A stretch of DNA of 64,000 bases from JBEKCP01 sp049509515 (GTDB taxonomy: Bacteria > Planctomycetota > Planctomycetia > Pirellulales > Thermoguttaceae). The DNA is taken from positions 36,852 to 100,851 of the forward strand of contig JBEKZV010000029.1 of assembly GCA_049509515.1 (NCBI GenBank). The letters are read 5' to 3'. Of the stretch, positions 51,154 through 59,627 are shown in pieces (the first letter of the stretch is position 1; every line of letters begins with the position of its first letter). The translations under genes and the position numbers were made by a program. The notes under the pieces were generated by a model that saw nothing but the letters and a program-made list of their open reading frames with translations, ran no database searches and was not told where the DNA came from.

Positions 51154-52608
51154 ATGTTCGACCGACTCTTCCGGCTCTCCGAAAACGGCACCACCGCCCG
51201 CACCGAGCTGCTGGCCGGCTTGACCACCTTCCTGACGATGGCCTACATCATCGTCGTGCAGCCGGCCGTGCTGTCGGGGCGGGCGTCCGGCATCGAGACG
51301 GGCATGGACTTCAACTCCGTGATGACCGCCACCTGCCTGGCGGCCGCCCTCGCCACGATCATCATGGGCCTCTATGCCCGATACCCCATCGCACAGGCCC
51401 CCGGCATGGGCGAGAACTTCTTCTTCGTCGTCACGCTGCTGCCGGCCGCCGCGGCGGTGATTGCGGCGGGCGTCCGGTCCGGCACGATCGACCCCGCCAC
51501 GACCAGCCCCTGGCAGATCGGCCTGGGCGTGATCTTCTACTCCGGCGTGCTGTTCCTGGCCCTGTCGCTCTTGGGCGTCCGCGAGGCCCTGCTGGACGCG
51601 GTGAGCCCGAGCATGCGCGACGGCATCGCCGGGGGCATCGGCCTCTTTATCGCCTTCATCGGGCTGGCGAACGCCGGCCTGGTGGTCGCCGCCCCCGGCA
51701 CGCTGGTCACCATGAGCCGGCAGTTCGCCTCGCCCGACCTGATCGTGTTCTTCTTCGGGCTGTTCGTCACGGCCGCCCTCTACGCATTGCGGGTCCGCGG
51801 GGCCATTGTCTGGGGCATGCTGGCGGCCACGGCGTTGGCGCTGGCGATGCACCACACCCTGCAAGCGGTCCCGGCCGCGGCCCACTCGCCGTTGGTGGCC
51901 GGCTCGAAGCTCGAAACCCAGTTCGCCCCGGCCGAGGCCGCCCTATGGCGCGAGGGCCTCGTGGCCATGCCCTCGCTCCGCCCCACGTTCTTGAAGCTGG
52001 ACCTCGTCCACAGCCTCGCGGCGCCCATGATCCCCTTTATCCTCATCTTCCTCTTCATGGTCCTGTTCGACACGCTGGGAACCTTGATCGGCGTGACCCA
52101 ACAGGCGGGGCTGATCCGCAACAACAAGCTCCCGCGGGCCAAGCAGGCCCTGGTGTCCGACGCCATCGGCACCGTGGCCGGCGCCGCCCTGGGCACCAGC
52201 ACGGTCACCAGCTTCATCGAAAGCGCCGCCGGCGTCCAACAGGGGGGGCGGACCGGCCTGACCGCCGTGGTGGTTGCCGGGCTGTTCCTCGTCGCCCTGG
52301 TGTTCAGCCCGTTGGCCGCCCTGGTGGGCAGCTACCCGCCGATCACGGCCCCGGCCCTGGTGGTGGTGGGCTCGCTGATGATGCGGAACATTGCCAAGAT
52401 CGACTGGGACAATTATGCCGAGGCCCTGCCCTCGTTCCTGATCCTCGTCGGCATCCCGCTGAGCTTCTCGATCGCCGACGGCCTGGCCCTGGGCTTCATC
52501 GCCTACCCGATCATCAAGCTCCTGGCCGGGCAGGGCCGCGACGTGAAATGGCTCATGATCCTCATGGCCGCCGTGCTGGTCGCGTATTTCGTGTTCGTGC
52601 GGGCATGA
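51154..52608 (+). CDS. Purine permease of the AzgA/NCS2 family
   Basis: This encodes 484 residues with 12-14 hydrophobic segments. The N-terminal block ELLAGLTTFLTMAYIIVVQP and APGMGENFFFVV, then VLFDTLGTLIGVTQQAGL and GTSTVTSFIESAAGVQQGG, are signatures of the AzgA branch, which imports adenine, guanine or hypoxanthine with protons. The start follows a repeat tract. It is divergent from the M50 gene and 16 bases before an aldolase-like gene, so probably co-transcribed with it. Confidence 0.85.
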   Translation: MFDRLFRLSENGTTARTELLAGLTTFLTMAYIIVVQPAVLSGRASGIETGMDFNSVMTATCLAAALATIIMGLYARYPIAQAPGMGENFFFVVTLLPAAAAVIAAGVRSGTIDPATTSPWQIGLGVIFYSGVLFLALSLLGVREALLDAVSPSMRDGIAGGIGLFIAFIGLANAGLVVAAPGTLVTMSRQFASPDLIVFFFGLFVTAALYALRVRGAIVWGMLAATALALAMHHTLQAVPAAAHSPLVAGSKLETQFAPAEAALWREGLVAMPSLRPTFLKLDLVHSLAAPMIPFILIFLFMVLFDTLGTLIGVTQQAGLIRNNKLPRAKQALVSDAIGTVAGAALGTSTVTSFIESAAGVQQGGRTGLTAVVVAGLFLVALVFSPLAALVGSYPPITAPALVVVGSLMMRNIAKIDWDNYAEALPSFLILVGIPLSFSIADGLALGFIAYPIIKLLAGQGRDVKWLMILMAAVLVAYFVFVRA

Positions 52609-52624
52609 GCTATATTGAAAGAGC

Positions 52625-53782
52625 ATGACCCCCAAAGCTCTCGACCTTAAACTCGCCCGAATCCTGGCCGATCCCTCCTGCCGCGACTTCCTCCTGGCCG
52701 ACGCCAAGGATGCCGACATGGCCTACGGGATCGCCGCCCCGGGCCGCAGTCCCGAACACCACGCCCACGAGGCCCGCTTCCGCTCGCTGGACGAGTACCG
52801 CGAGCTGATCCGCCGCAACGTCCGGCAGGGCCTGGTGGACATCATGCTCATGAGCGCCGGCACGAGCGCGGTCCTGACCGTCCAGGAGCGGCTCTTCGAC
52901 CGCAGCCACGTGACGCCGGCCGTCCGGGCCAACGACACCACGGACGTCTGGGCGGCCCAGGGGGGCACGTACCTCCGCGAGCCGTCGCGGCCGTTCCGCT
53001 CGACCTCGATCGACCAGGCCATGTGCGGCAAAGTCGAGTGCGGCGACGCCGAGCGACGGCTCGGGGCGGACCTGGGCCTCTATTCCGTCACCTTCAACAA
53101 CGACCTGGCCCTGGACCACCAGACGCTGGCGGCCTACAAGGCGTTCCGCGAGGAGGCGGCCGCCAAGGGCTTCCGCCACTTCCTGGAGGTCTTCGACCCC
53201 AACGCCCCCCAGGCCCCCATCCCCGACCTGGGCCGGTTCCTGAACGACATGATCGTCCGCACCCTGGCGGGGGCGGCGGGCGATGCGCGGCCCGTGTTCC
53301 TGAAGGTCGCCTACCACGGCCCCGCCGCGATGGAACAACTCGCCTCCTACGACTCGCGGCTCGTGGTGGGGATCCTCGGCGGGGCATCGGGCACCACCCT
53401 GGACGCCTTCCACCAACTCTGGGAAGCCAAGAAATACGGCGCCCGCGTGGCCCTCTACGGCCGGATGATCAACAACTCCGAGCACCAGCCCTCGTTCATC
53501 GAGCACCTCCGCGGGCTGGCCGACGACCAACTCCAGCCGGCCGAGGCCGTCCGCTCCTACCATGCCGCGCTCGGGCGGCTGGGCATCCGGCCCTACCGCA
53601 GCCTCGAAGACGACCTGCGGCCGAGCGACCGGGCCACCGCCTACGGCGGATCGAGCCCGGCGAAACCGCAGGCGTCCCCGGCCCGGCCGCCCCAGGCGCC
53701 CGCCGACCCCGACTTCTCGAAAATGTCCCCGGCCGAGAAGATCGCCTGGAACCGCCAGCGCTGGAAGCGGATTCTAGGATAA
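52625..53782 (+). CDS. Aldolase-like TIM-barrel protein, function unknown
   Basis: This encodes 385 residues. Segments such as GLVDIMLMSAGTSAVL, KGFRHFLEVFDPNAPQAP, ARPVFLKVAYHGPAAM and LVVGILGGASGTTLDAFHQL give a class I aldolase-like alpha/beta-barrel pattern, with Lys in FLKVAYHG as a possible Schiff-base residue and GGASGTT as the phosphate loop. I do not recognise the precise family. The C-terminal 50 residues are Pro-rich and end in SPAEKIAWNRQRWKRILG. Possibly in an operon with the purine permease. Confidence 0.65.
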   Translation: MTPKALDLKLARILADPSCRDFLLADAKDADMAYGIAAPGRSPEHHAHEARFRSLDEYRELIRRNVRQGLVDIMLMSAGTSAVLTVQERLFDRSHVTPAVRANDTTDVWAAQGGTYLREPSRPFRSTSIDQAMCGKVECGDAERRLGADLGLYSVTFNNDLALDHQTLAAYKAFREEAAAKGFRHFLEVFDPNAPQAPIPDLGRFLNDMIVRTLAGAAGDARPVFLKVAYHGPAAMEQLASYDSRLVVGILGGASGTTLDAFHQLWEAKKYGARVALYGRMINNSEHQPSFIEHLRGLADDQLQPAEAVRSYHAALGRLGIRPYRSLEDDLRPSDRATAYGGSSPAKPQASPARPPQAPADPDFSKMSPAEKIAWNRQRWKRILG

Positions 53783-53830
53783 GGCGGAAGGATGAAGGCC
53801 GCTTGCGGCTTCGCACGCCTCCGCCGCCCG

Positions 53831-54208
53831 CTAGAACTCGACGAATTCCTTGGGGTAGTGCGTCAGGTCCAGCCGTTCCTCTTCGGGGACGAGACGGATG
53901 CCCCATTGCTGCATCGCCAAGGCGCCGAATAACACCTGAATGGGTTTGGCGTCCTCGTCGTCGCCAATGCCATCGACGACCATGGCGTTGGTGGAAACAT
54001 TATGTCCTTCGACCTGGGCCACCAGGAGGGCGGCCGTCGCGGTCTTGCGGACTTTGCCCCCCATGGCCGACTTGAAGGGCTTCGGCAGCTTCGTGGTCGC
54101 GAGGTGGCGGGCGACGGCGGGGACGACATACGTGTTGCGAGCCCCGGAATCGAAGAGTGTCCAGAACTTCCTGCCGTTGACGCGAATGTACTCTCGAATC
54201 CGGCCCAT
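53831..54208 (-). CDS. Retropepsin-like aspartyl protease
   Basis: This encodes 125 residues with one DSG motif (Asp20 in FWTLFDSGARNTYVV) and later VLFGALAMQQWGI, as in single-domain bacterial aspartyl proteases that act as dimers. There is no signal peptide, so it is cytoplasmic. Convergent with the aldolase-like gene. Many such genes in bacteria are solitary and of unknown substrate. Confidence 0.65.
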   Translation of the reverse strand: MGRIREYIRVNGRKFWTLFDSGARNTYVVPAVARHLATTKLPKPFKSAMGGKVRKTATAALLVAQVEGHNVSTNAMVVDGIGDDEDAKPIQVLFGALAMQQWGIRLVPEEERLDLTHYPKEFVEF

Positions 54209-54479
54209 ACGCTGCTCCGGCTACGTCCCAGGGCGCCAAAATCGGGGCGAGACCGCCTGAATCTCCGGTCTCTGGTGCCCGAGCGCGCGTCGAAACAGGT
54301 TCAGATTGCCACGAACCACAGTAACTTCGTTTATTCTATCATGGTTCCGCCCGTTCGCAAGGTCCCCGGGGGGCTTTATCATGGCCGATCCTCGCCAGGA
54401 CGGGAATTGGCGGACGAGGAGACGCGGAACCATCAAGAGTGGCAGATCGTACAGGCCGGTAATGCCTCTTGAAGCCCCT

Positions 54480-55646
54480 TCAGCGCGGAGGAACCCAATG
54501 CCTGATGTTGCAGCGCGGTAAAGCGTCTTGAAGTCCTGCCATCCCAGCGCCGGTGACCTCGGTTGCCCCCAGGTTCAGCGATCGGAGTCGCGGCAACCCT
54601 TTGAGACGCTCCAACCCAGTGTCGGTGACCCTGGTTCCGAACAGATCCAGCTCTCGGAGTTTGGTCAACCCTTTGAGATGCTCCAGCCCGGCGCCGGTCA
54701 CCTCGGTGTGCGCCAGGCTCAGTGATTGAAGTTTGGTCAAACCTTTGAGATGCTCCAGGCCTGCGTCGCCGACCCGGGTCGAGTCCAGGTTCAGCAATTG
54801 GAGGTTGTTCAAGCCTTTGAGATGCTCCAGTCCGGCGCCGGTGATCTTTGTATGCACCAACTCCAGCGATTGGAGTTGGGCCAAGCCTTTAAGATGTTCC
54901 AGCCCTGCGTCGGTCACCTTGGTTCCCCACAGGTCCAGCAGTTGCAGTTTGGTCAAGCCTTTGAGGCGCCCCAGCCCTGCGTCGGTCACACCGGTTAGCC
55001 GCAGCCTCAGCCATTGGAGTTGGGTCAAGCCTTTGAGATGCTCCAGTCCGGCGTCGGTGACCCTGGTTCCCACCAACTCCAGCGATTGGAGTTTGGTCAG
55101 CCCTCTGAGATGCGCCAGCCCGGCGTCGGTCACCTTGGTTCCCGACAGGCCCAGCCCATTGAGTTGGGTCAGCCCTTCGAGATGTATCAACCCAGCACCG
55201 GTCACTTCGGTGCGGGACAAGTCTAGCCGTTGCAGGGTCGTCAACGCTTCGAGATGAATCAGTCCCGCATCGGTCACCTTGGTACTACTCAAGAACAGGT
55301 TGGAGAGGCTGGTCAACCCTTTCAGATTTGCCAGCCCTGCGTCGGTGACCTTGGTTTCCCTCAGGTCCAGCAATTGGAGCCCGTTCAATCCTTTGAGATG
55401 ACGCAGCCCAGCGTCGGTCACCTTGCTGCCCGCCAAATCTACTGAGATCACTGGATGTACTGAGACCACTGCCTTGCCTGGGCTGAATGGATCAAAGGCG
55501 ATCTTCTCATCAAAGGTGACTTTACCGCCAAGCTTCTCGATTTCGGCGATTGCCCGTGCTTGATCGGCAGTCGGTTCTGCCGCCCGGCCGAGAACGGGGG
55601 CTAGCGACAAGCCCAATGCCACGACCGTCACGGCAATTCGTTTCAT
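54480..55646 (-). CDS. Exported leucine-rich-repeat protein
   Basis: This encodes 388 residues with a signal peptide (MKRIAVTVVALGLSLAPVLG). After about 85 residues it is 12-13 tandem 24-residue LRR units of the form VTDAGLxHLKGLTxLQxLxL. This is the planctomycete/cysteine-free RI-like LRR type. The repeats are highly alike in DNA too, which makes the locus prone to unequal recombination. LRRs bind proteins; partner unknown. I chose the ATG at 55646; upstream in-frame codons lack a leader. The gap 54209-54479 to the retropepsin-like gene shows no other gene. Confidence 0.85.
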   Translation of the reverse strand: MKRIAVTVVALGLSLAPVLGRAAEPTADQARAIAEIEKLGGKVTFDEKIAFDPFSPGKAVVSVHPVISVDLAGSKVTDAGLRHLKGLNGLQLLDLRETKVTDAGLANLKGLTSLSNLFLSSTKVTDAGLIHLEALTTLQRLDLSRTEVTGAGLIHLEGLTQLNGLGLSGTKVTDAGLAHLRGLTKLQSLELVGTRVTDAGLEHLKGLTQLQWLRLRLTGVTDAGLGRLKGLTKLQLLDLWGTKVTDAGLEHLKGLAQLQSLELVHTKITGAGLEHLKGLNNLQLLNLDSTRVGDAGLEHLKGLTKLQSLSLAHTEVTGAGLEHLKGLTKLRELDLFGTRVTDTGLERLKGLPRLRSLNLGATEVTGAGMAGLQDALPRCNIRHWVPPR

Positions 55647-55914
55647 GGGGTTACCCTTCTGTAGGGAGTGCGGCCACGCCCCCAGTATAGCCGACCTCCG
55701 CAGGCGTTGGGAGCTGAAAAGAACGGCCGCCCCGCGCCGCGATAGGCTCCGGGAAGTGGCTGAATATGGACGCTTTCCGTCGAGCTTCCGGACATTCGTC
55801 GACAGAGACTGGAACCACTGGTAGTCCGCCATCGAGAGGCTCCCTTCCCATCAACTTGACGTTTCCAAGCCGAAAATGTCTATTTCCCACCGGGTTTTGC
55901 TGTAGAATAGCGGC

Positions 55915-56457
55915 ATGGCCAAGAAACAGACTGCCCCACCATACGTGCAGCCGTACCGTTACGCCTCGCCGAACATCCCCGCGGCGGCGATTCGCCGTTT
56001 TGCGCGCCGCATCGCCGAGCGATTCCAGCCGGACAAAATCATTCTATTTGGCTCCTACGCCTCCGGGAAGCCGCATGAAGAGAGCGACGTCGATCTCCTC
56101 GTTATCATGCGGGCCAAGGATGCGATCGATCAGTCCATCCGCATCAAAATGGCATTCAAGCGCCCGTTCTCACTCGACCTGATCGTGCGCACCCCCTCGC
56201 AAATCGAGCGTGGCCTGAAGGACGATAACTGGTTTCTGCGCGAGATCATGGAGAAAGGCAAGGTTCTTTATGAGGTGAGAGACCGCCAAATGGGTTCGCA
56301 AAGCCGAACAGGATTGGGACGCGGCACGCAAGCTCGCGGGCGAAACCCCGCCTCCTCGAGACGTCGTGTGCTTTCATTGCCAGCAGGCAGCGGAAAAGTA
56401 CCTCAAAGCACTCGTTCAAGAAAACGGGCTAGTGGTGCCAAAGACTCATCAACTTGA
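55915..56457 (+). CDS. MNT-type nucleotidyltransferase (MntA-like), C-terminus out of frame
   Basis: The first 120 residues form a minimal nucleotidyltransferase: GSYASGK (46-52), Asp58 and Asp60 in EESDVDLLVI, and a third Asp at 88 (SLDLIVRT). MntA antitoxins AMPylate and silence their HEPN toxin partner. The usual protein would end near residue 120 (EKGKVLYE). Here the frame runs on for 60 Arg/Ser/Gly-rich residues that overlap the HEPN coding sequence in another frame, so the normal stop has been lost, probably by a small indel near 56270-56280. Confidence 0.75.
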   Translation: MAKKQTAPPYVQPYRYASPNIPAAAIRRFARRIAERFQPDKIILFGSYASGKPHEESDVDLLVIMRAKDAIDQSIRIKMAFKRPFSLDLIVRTPSQIERGLKDDNWFLREIMEKGKVLYEVRDRQMGSQSRTGLGRGTQARGRNPASSRRRVLSLPAGSGKVPQSTRSRKRASGAKDSST

Positions 56458-56665
56458 CGATCTCCTCGCCCTCCTTCTGCCCGGAAACCCGACTCTTGCC
56501 CGTCTACAGCGAAAAGCGGGTTCCCTGACCCAGTTTGCTGTCGATTATCGCTATCCCGGCCTGATGGCCAGCAAACGACAAATGGAAGCAGCCCTGCGTC
56601 ACGCCGGCCAGATCCGCCTGGTATGTCGTGGCAAGCTCAATCTTCACCCCCATTTCAGTGGATAG
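56279..56665 (+). pseudogene. HEPN-domain toxin partner (HepT-like), start lost
   Basis: In the frame that reads WVRKAEQDWDAARKLAGE then VVCFHCQQAAEKYLKALVQE and PKTHQLDDLLALLLPG the HEPN domain is intact to its C-terminus at 56665. But no ATG, GTG or TTG lies before the domain: an ATG-AGG at 56270 is cut by TGA at 56276-56278. The only available start is GTG at 56366, which removes the first helix. An ordinary HEPN gene would begin at that ATG. A nonsense change or a one-base indel has uncoupled the pair; sequencing error is the alternative. Confidence 0.6.
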
Positions 56666-56756
56666 CGGGGTGGCGCTCCGTGGTGGCGTAGCCCGGAACC
56701 GGCGGCGGCTGGGGCTGGCCCCGAGACCATCGCCCATCTATGCTTATATCCCGGCT

Positions 56757-57196
56757 CCGGAGTGGACCGGATGGTCGCTGGCCGGCCCCGCAAGGGATCT
56801 GGCGAGAGGAAAGTCCGGGCTCCGCAGGACACGGTGATGGGCAACACCCACCGGCCGCAAGGCCAGGGAAAGTGCAACAGAGAGCAGACCGCCCGGCGGG
56901 CGGGCATCATGCGCGAGCATGGGTGCCCGCCGGGTAAGGGTGAAACGGTGAGGTAAGAGCTCACCAGCAGGCCGGGTGACCGGCCTGGCTAGGCAAACCC
57001 CACCGGGAGCAAGGTCAAACAGGGCGCACCGCGCGGCTGGCCGATTCGTCGGCCTGCCGCCCGGCGGGCTGGTCCGGCCCGCTATCGACGCCCGGGTAGA
57101 CCGCTGGAGGGGCCGAGCAATCGGCCTCCTAGAGAAATGACCATCGCCCCGCCTGACCGGCGGGGGCACAGAACCCGGCTTACACGTCCACTCCGG
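56757..57196 (+). ncRNA. rnpB: RNase P RNA
   Basis: About 440 nt of type A-like RNase P RNA, the catalytic RNA that matures tRNA 5' ends. The P1 helix is exact: CCGGAGTGGAC (56757-56767) with GTCCACTCCGG (57186-57196). The universal CR-I core GAGGAAAGTCCGGGC is at 56807-56821, and the CR-V partner ACAGAACCCGGCTTACA ends at 57184. P3/P4-adjacent AAGAGCTCACCAG and AGGGTGAAACGG are also present. Open frames across it are not genes. Confidence 0.95.
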
Positions 57197-57212
57197 GCCG
57201 TTTTCTTCCGGC

Positions 57213-57698
57213 TTACTCGATGCCCGGCACCATCTGATGGTCGATAAGCTGGAGCAGTTTTGAGATGCAGAGCTTGTTCATGCTGGTCGCATGTTGGTGG
57301 GCCTCGGCCTGGAGGCCCTCGTGCAGGCTCTTCGGGATGCGGACCGTGATGACCTTGGTGATCTCCTTGGTGATTTCCTCGCCGGGCAACGGTGACGGGG
57401 GCCTCTGCCGCAGCTTGCTGAGCATCCGCTGGATCTCCCTATAGGCTCGCGTCTTCTTGAATTCCGCAAGGGACTCCAGCGTGGGGTACATGCGGCGGAT
57501 GAGGCCGTTGCGGCCGAGGACCTCACGGTAGAAGGTGACCCAGTCGGGTGCGGGCCGGCGGCGGTAGAGGGCCCTGGCGGCCTGTCGGATTCTTTCGTGT
57601 TCTTGGGCGGCCGGGTCTTCGCGAGTGGGTGTAGGTTCGATCACGGAGTCATCTCCATGCAAAGGGGGCGGACGGGTCGATACTGAACATGCCGCCAA
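57213..57698 (-). CDS. HicB/Arc-type ribbon-helix-helix protein
   Basis: This encodes 161 residues. The C-terminus, ITVRIPKSLHEGLQAEAHQH then TSMNKLCISKLLQLID, has the strand-helix-helix pattern of HicB- and Arc-type DNA-binding domains. The N-terminal 110 residues are charged and helical (AEFKKTRAYREIQRMLSKL) and not recognised. No HicA toxin gene lies beside it, so it may be a solitary repressor. The gene converges on rnpB. Confidence 0.65.
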   Translation of the reverse strand: MAACSVSTRPPPLHGDDSVIEPTPTREDPAAQEHERIRQAARALYRRRPAPDWVTFYREVLGRNGLIRRMYPTLESLAEFKKTRAYREIQRMLSKLRQRPPSPLPGEEITKEITKVITVRIPKSLHEGLQAEAHQHATSMNKLCISKLLQLIDHQMVPGIE

Positions 57699-58227
57699 GG
57701 CCTGTTTGCTTGGCTGCCCAATTAAATCCGCCGGTCAAATGGGGCGTCTGGGCGGCATTTTCTGAAAATGCAAGCCTTGATGATGCAAGCAGTTAAGTCA
57801 CTGCTTGCACGCACGGCCCGAAGGTCGGCCCTTGACTCCGCTCGACAACAAGGCCGGCGGCGGCCGAGGCTCGAAACGAGAATTCCGTTGACGCCTTTTC
57901 GCGCGTGTACACCTGGCAATTTTTTCCATGAAAAGTCGCTCTCGGCGGCCCGGGGCCTTGACTTTGTCTTGTTTCTCGAAGTGTCCAGTTCGCTGGAAGC
58001 GGATTCGTTCGGGAATTTGGCCCCGGCGTGTGCCGTGGGCTTGTGGAAGCAGTGCGGCGCCAAACGCTCGACGAGCTCCGCAACAGCACGATCCAGCGTG
58101 TGCCGTGGGCTTGTGGAAGCAGTGCGGCACGAAGCCATTGCCCACCGCGCAAGAGAAAGGCCCTGCCGTTGGGCAGGGCCCTTGGTTCCGCAGTTAGAGG
58201 CTATCCGGAAAGGCAAGCGTCAAGTGG
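57699..58227. other. Intergenic region with two exact direct repeats
   Basis: No gene is supported. A 33-base sequence beginning GCGTGTGCCGTGGGCTTGTG occurs at 58026-58058 and again, identical, at 58096-58128, 70 bases apart. The right side ends in the terminator at 58150-58183. The stretch 57760-57990 is AT-richer than usual and looks non-coding. Confidence 0.55.
58150..58183 (-). terminator. Terminator of the sugar isomerase gene
   Basis: On the minus strand AAGGGCCCTGCC pairs with GGCAGGGCCTTT around a short loop (CAAC), ending in TTTC. It begins 45 bases past the stop codon of the leftward isomerase gene. Confidence 0.7.
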
Positions 58228-59106
58228 CTACGTCCCGGCCAGCTCGGCCGCCACCTTGTCGAAGTACGCCACCGACTCGACCATGTCCGGCAGGGAGTTC
58301 TCCCAGTGGTACTCGTACTCGATGGAGAAGACGGCCTTGAGCTGCTGGCGATAGACCTCGGCCAGCATGCCCTTGACGTTGCCCTTGCCCGTGCCCCAGG
58401 GCACGTCATGGGCGCCGGGGCCCATCTCGTTGAGATCCTTGAAATGGAAGCTGACGATCCGTCCTTCGAGCTTCTTGAGGCACTCGACCGGATCGAGGCC
58501 GGAGCGCATCCAGTGGCCCGTGTCGGCGCAGGCCCCGATCCATTTGCTGCGTCCCTTGCAGACCTTCAGGACGGTATCGGGATTCCAGTAGTGCGACGGC
58601 TTGGGATGGTCGTGGATGGCGATGTGGATCTGGTACTCTTCGCACAGCTTATCGAGGGCGTCGAAGGAGTTTTCGGCGGGCTCGGAGACGATGGTCTCGA
58701 TGCCCATGTCCTTGGCAAAATCGAAGGTCGACCGCCCTGCGCCGGAGACGCCGAAGTTGACCAGCTTGACGCCCGAGTCGGCCAGCTTCTTCTTGACTTC
58801 CTTGCGGGCGTCGGCGGAAAGGCCCTCCCCGAGGCCGGTGGTGATGGTCTTGCTGACCCGCTGGCCGGGGAAGCCCTCGATGACCTTGAGGCCCAGCGAG
58901 GCGTTCTTGTCGATGGCCTCGAAGAAGGTGAAGCGGTTGAAGCTGTAGGCCTGGCAGCCGAGCCGCCAGCCGAGTTTTTCGGCGTGGGGTGCGCCTGGGC
59001 CGGTGGCGGCGGCCCAGGAGGGACGGCCGAGGCCCACGAGGCCCAAGCCCGCCCCGACGGCGGCACCGGCCCTTAAGAAATCGCGACGGCTTGCAAAACT
59101 GTTCAT
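58228..59106 (-). CDS. Tat-exported sugar isomerase/epimerase (TIM barrel)
   Basis: This encodes 292 residues with a twin-arginine leader (SRRDFLRAGAAVGAGLGLVG). The xylose-isomerase-like barrel has metal-ligand candidates IVSEPAENSF, IHDHPKPSHYW, GACADTGHWMRSG, VSFHFKDLNEMG and FSIEYEYHWE. HFKD and ACADTGHW are typical of the planctomycete exported branch. It isomerises or epimerises a sugar of unknown identity outside the cytoplasm. I chose the ATG at 59106; the in-frame extension to 59328 is not protein-like. It stands alone and is followed by a terminator. Confidence 0.8.
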   Translation of the reverse strand: MNSFASRRDFLRAGAAVGAGLGLVGLGRPSWAAATGPGAPHAEKLGWRLGCQAYSFNRFTFFEAIDKNASLGLKVIEGFPGQRVSKTITTGLGEGLSADARKEVKKKLADSGVKLVNFGVSGAGRSTFDFAKDMGIETIVSEPAENSFDALDKLCEEYQIHIAIHDHPKPSHYWNPDTVLKVCKGRSKWIGACADTGHWMRSGLDPVECLKKLEGRIVSFHFKDLNEMGPGAHDVPWGTGKGNVKGMLAEVYRQQLKAVFSIEYEYHWENSLPDMVESVAYFDKVAAELAGT

Positions 59107-59627
59107 GAAGCTATCTCCTTGTGCTTGACTGGGTAAACGACACCGGCTGGGGTAGACGACGGCCACCGGACACGCCAGAGTGCAATAATAGCAGCGCCCC
59201 CCGGGGAATACTAGCAAGTAGGCAGCCGCATGATGCGCGCGAGAATAGGACCCATAGGTCCCATGGGTGTTGTGCAGCCTGCCTTGTGCGGCTGAGCATG
59301 AGGAGGAAGCCAGTGCCGCATCCCCCACTTAAGGTGGGGGCGGCTCTGGATGCCCGCGAATTGACGAGGCGGCGTGCGGCGAGTAAACTAGAAGTTCTTA
59401 GGCCATACGCACTTCGGTGTTGCGGGCGTTCGCCCTAGGTTTGCGGCAGAATCGCCGCTGGCGCGGCACGTTTGAGAGTTGCGGCCGCTAAGACGGAAGT
59501 CGTCCGGCGCGGCGCGGAAGCGTGCAGAATGCGACCGGGTGCCCTGGGTGTGGGGTGGCCGCCGCCGAGACGCAAGGTAACTGTTGGACGGCCGCTTGTT
59601 CCCGGCTCGCCCCGTGGCGAGGAACCC
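59107..59627. other. Intergenic region between divergent genes
   Basis: No gene supported. A palindrome CCCCCACTTAAGGTGGGGG lies at 59322-59340, and a CCCATGGGACC-type short palindrome near 59255-59270. Promoters for the isomerase (left) and kinase (right) should be here, but I cannot place them with confidence. Confidence 0.4.

Noticed and set aside
56740..57169. Open frames across 56740-57169
   Set aside because: The stretch is RNase P RNA, with its universal core and exact P1 helix.
58026..58128. CRISPR array
   Set aside because: Only two repeat units, a 37-base gap and no cas genes anywhere in the window.
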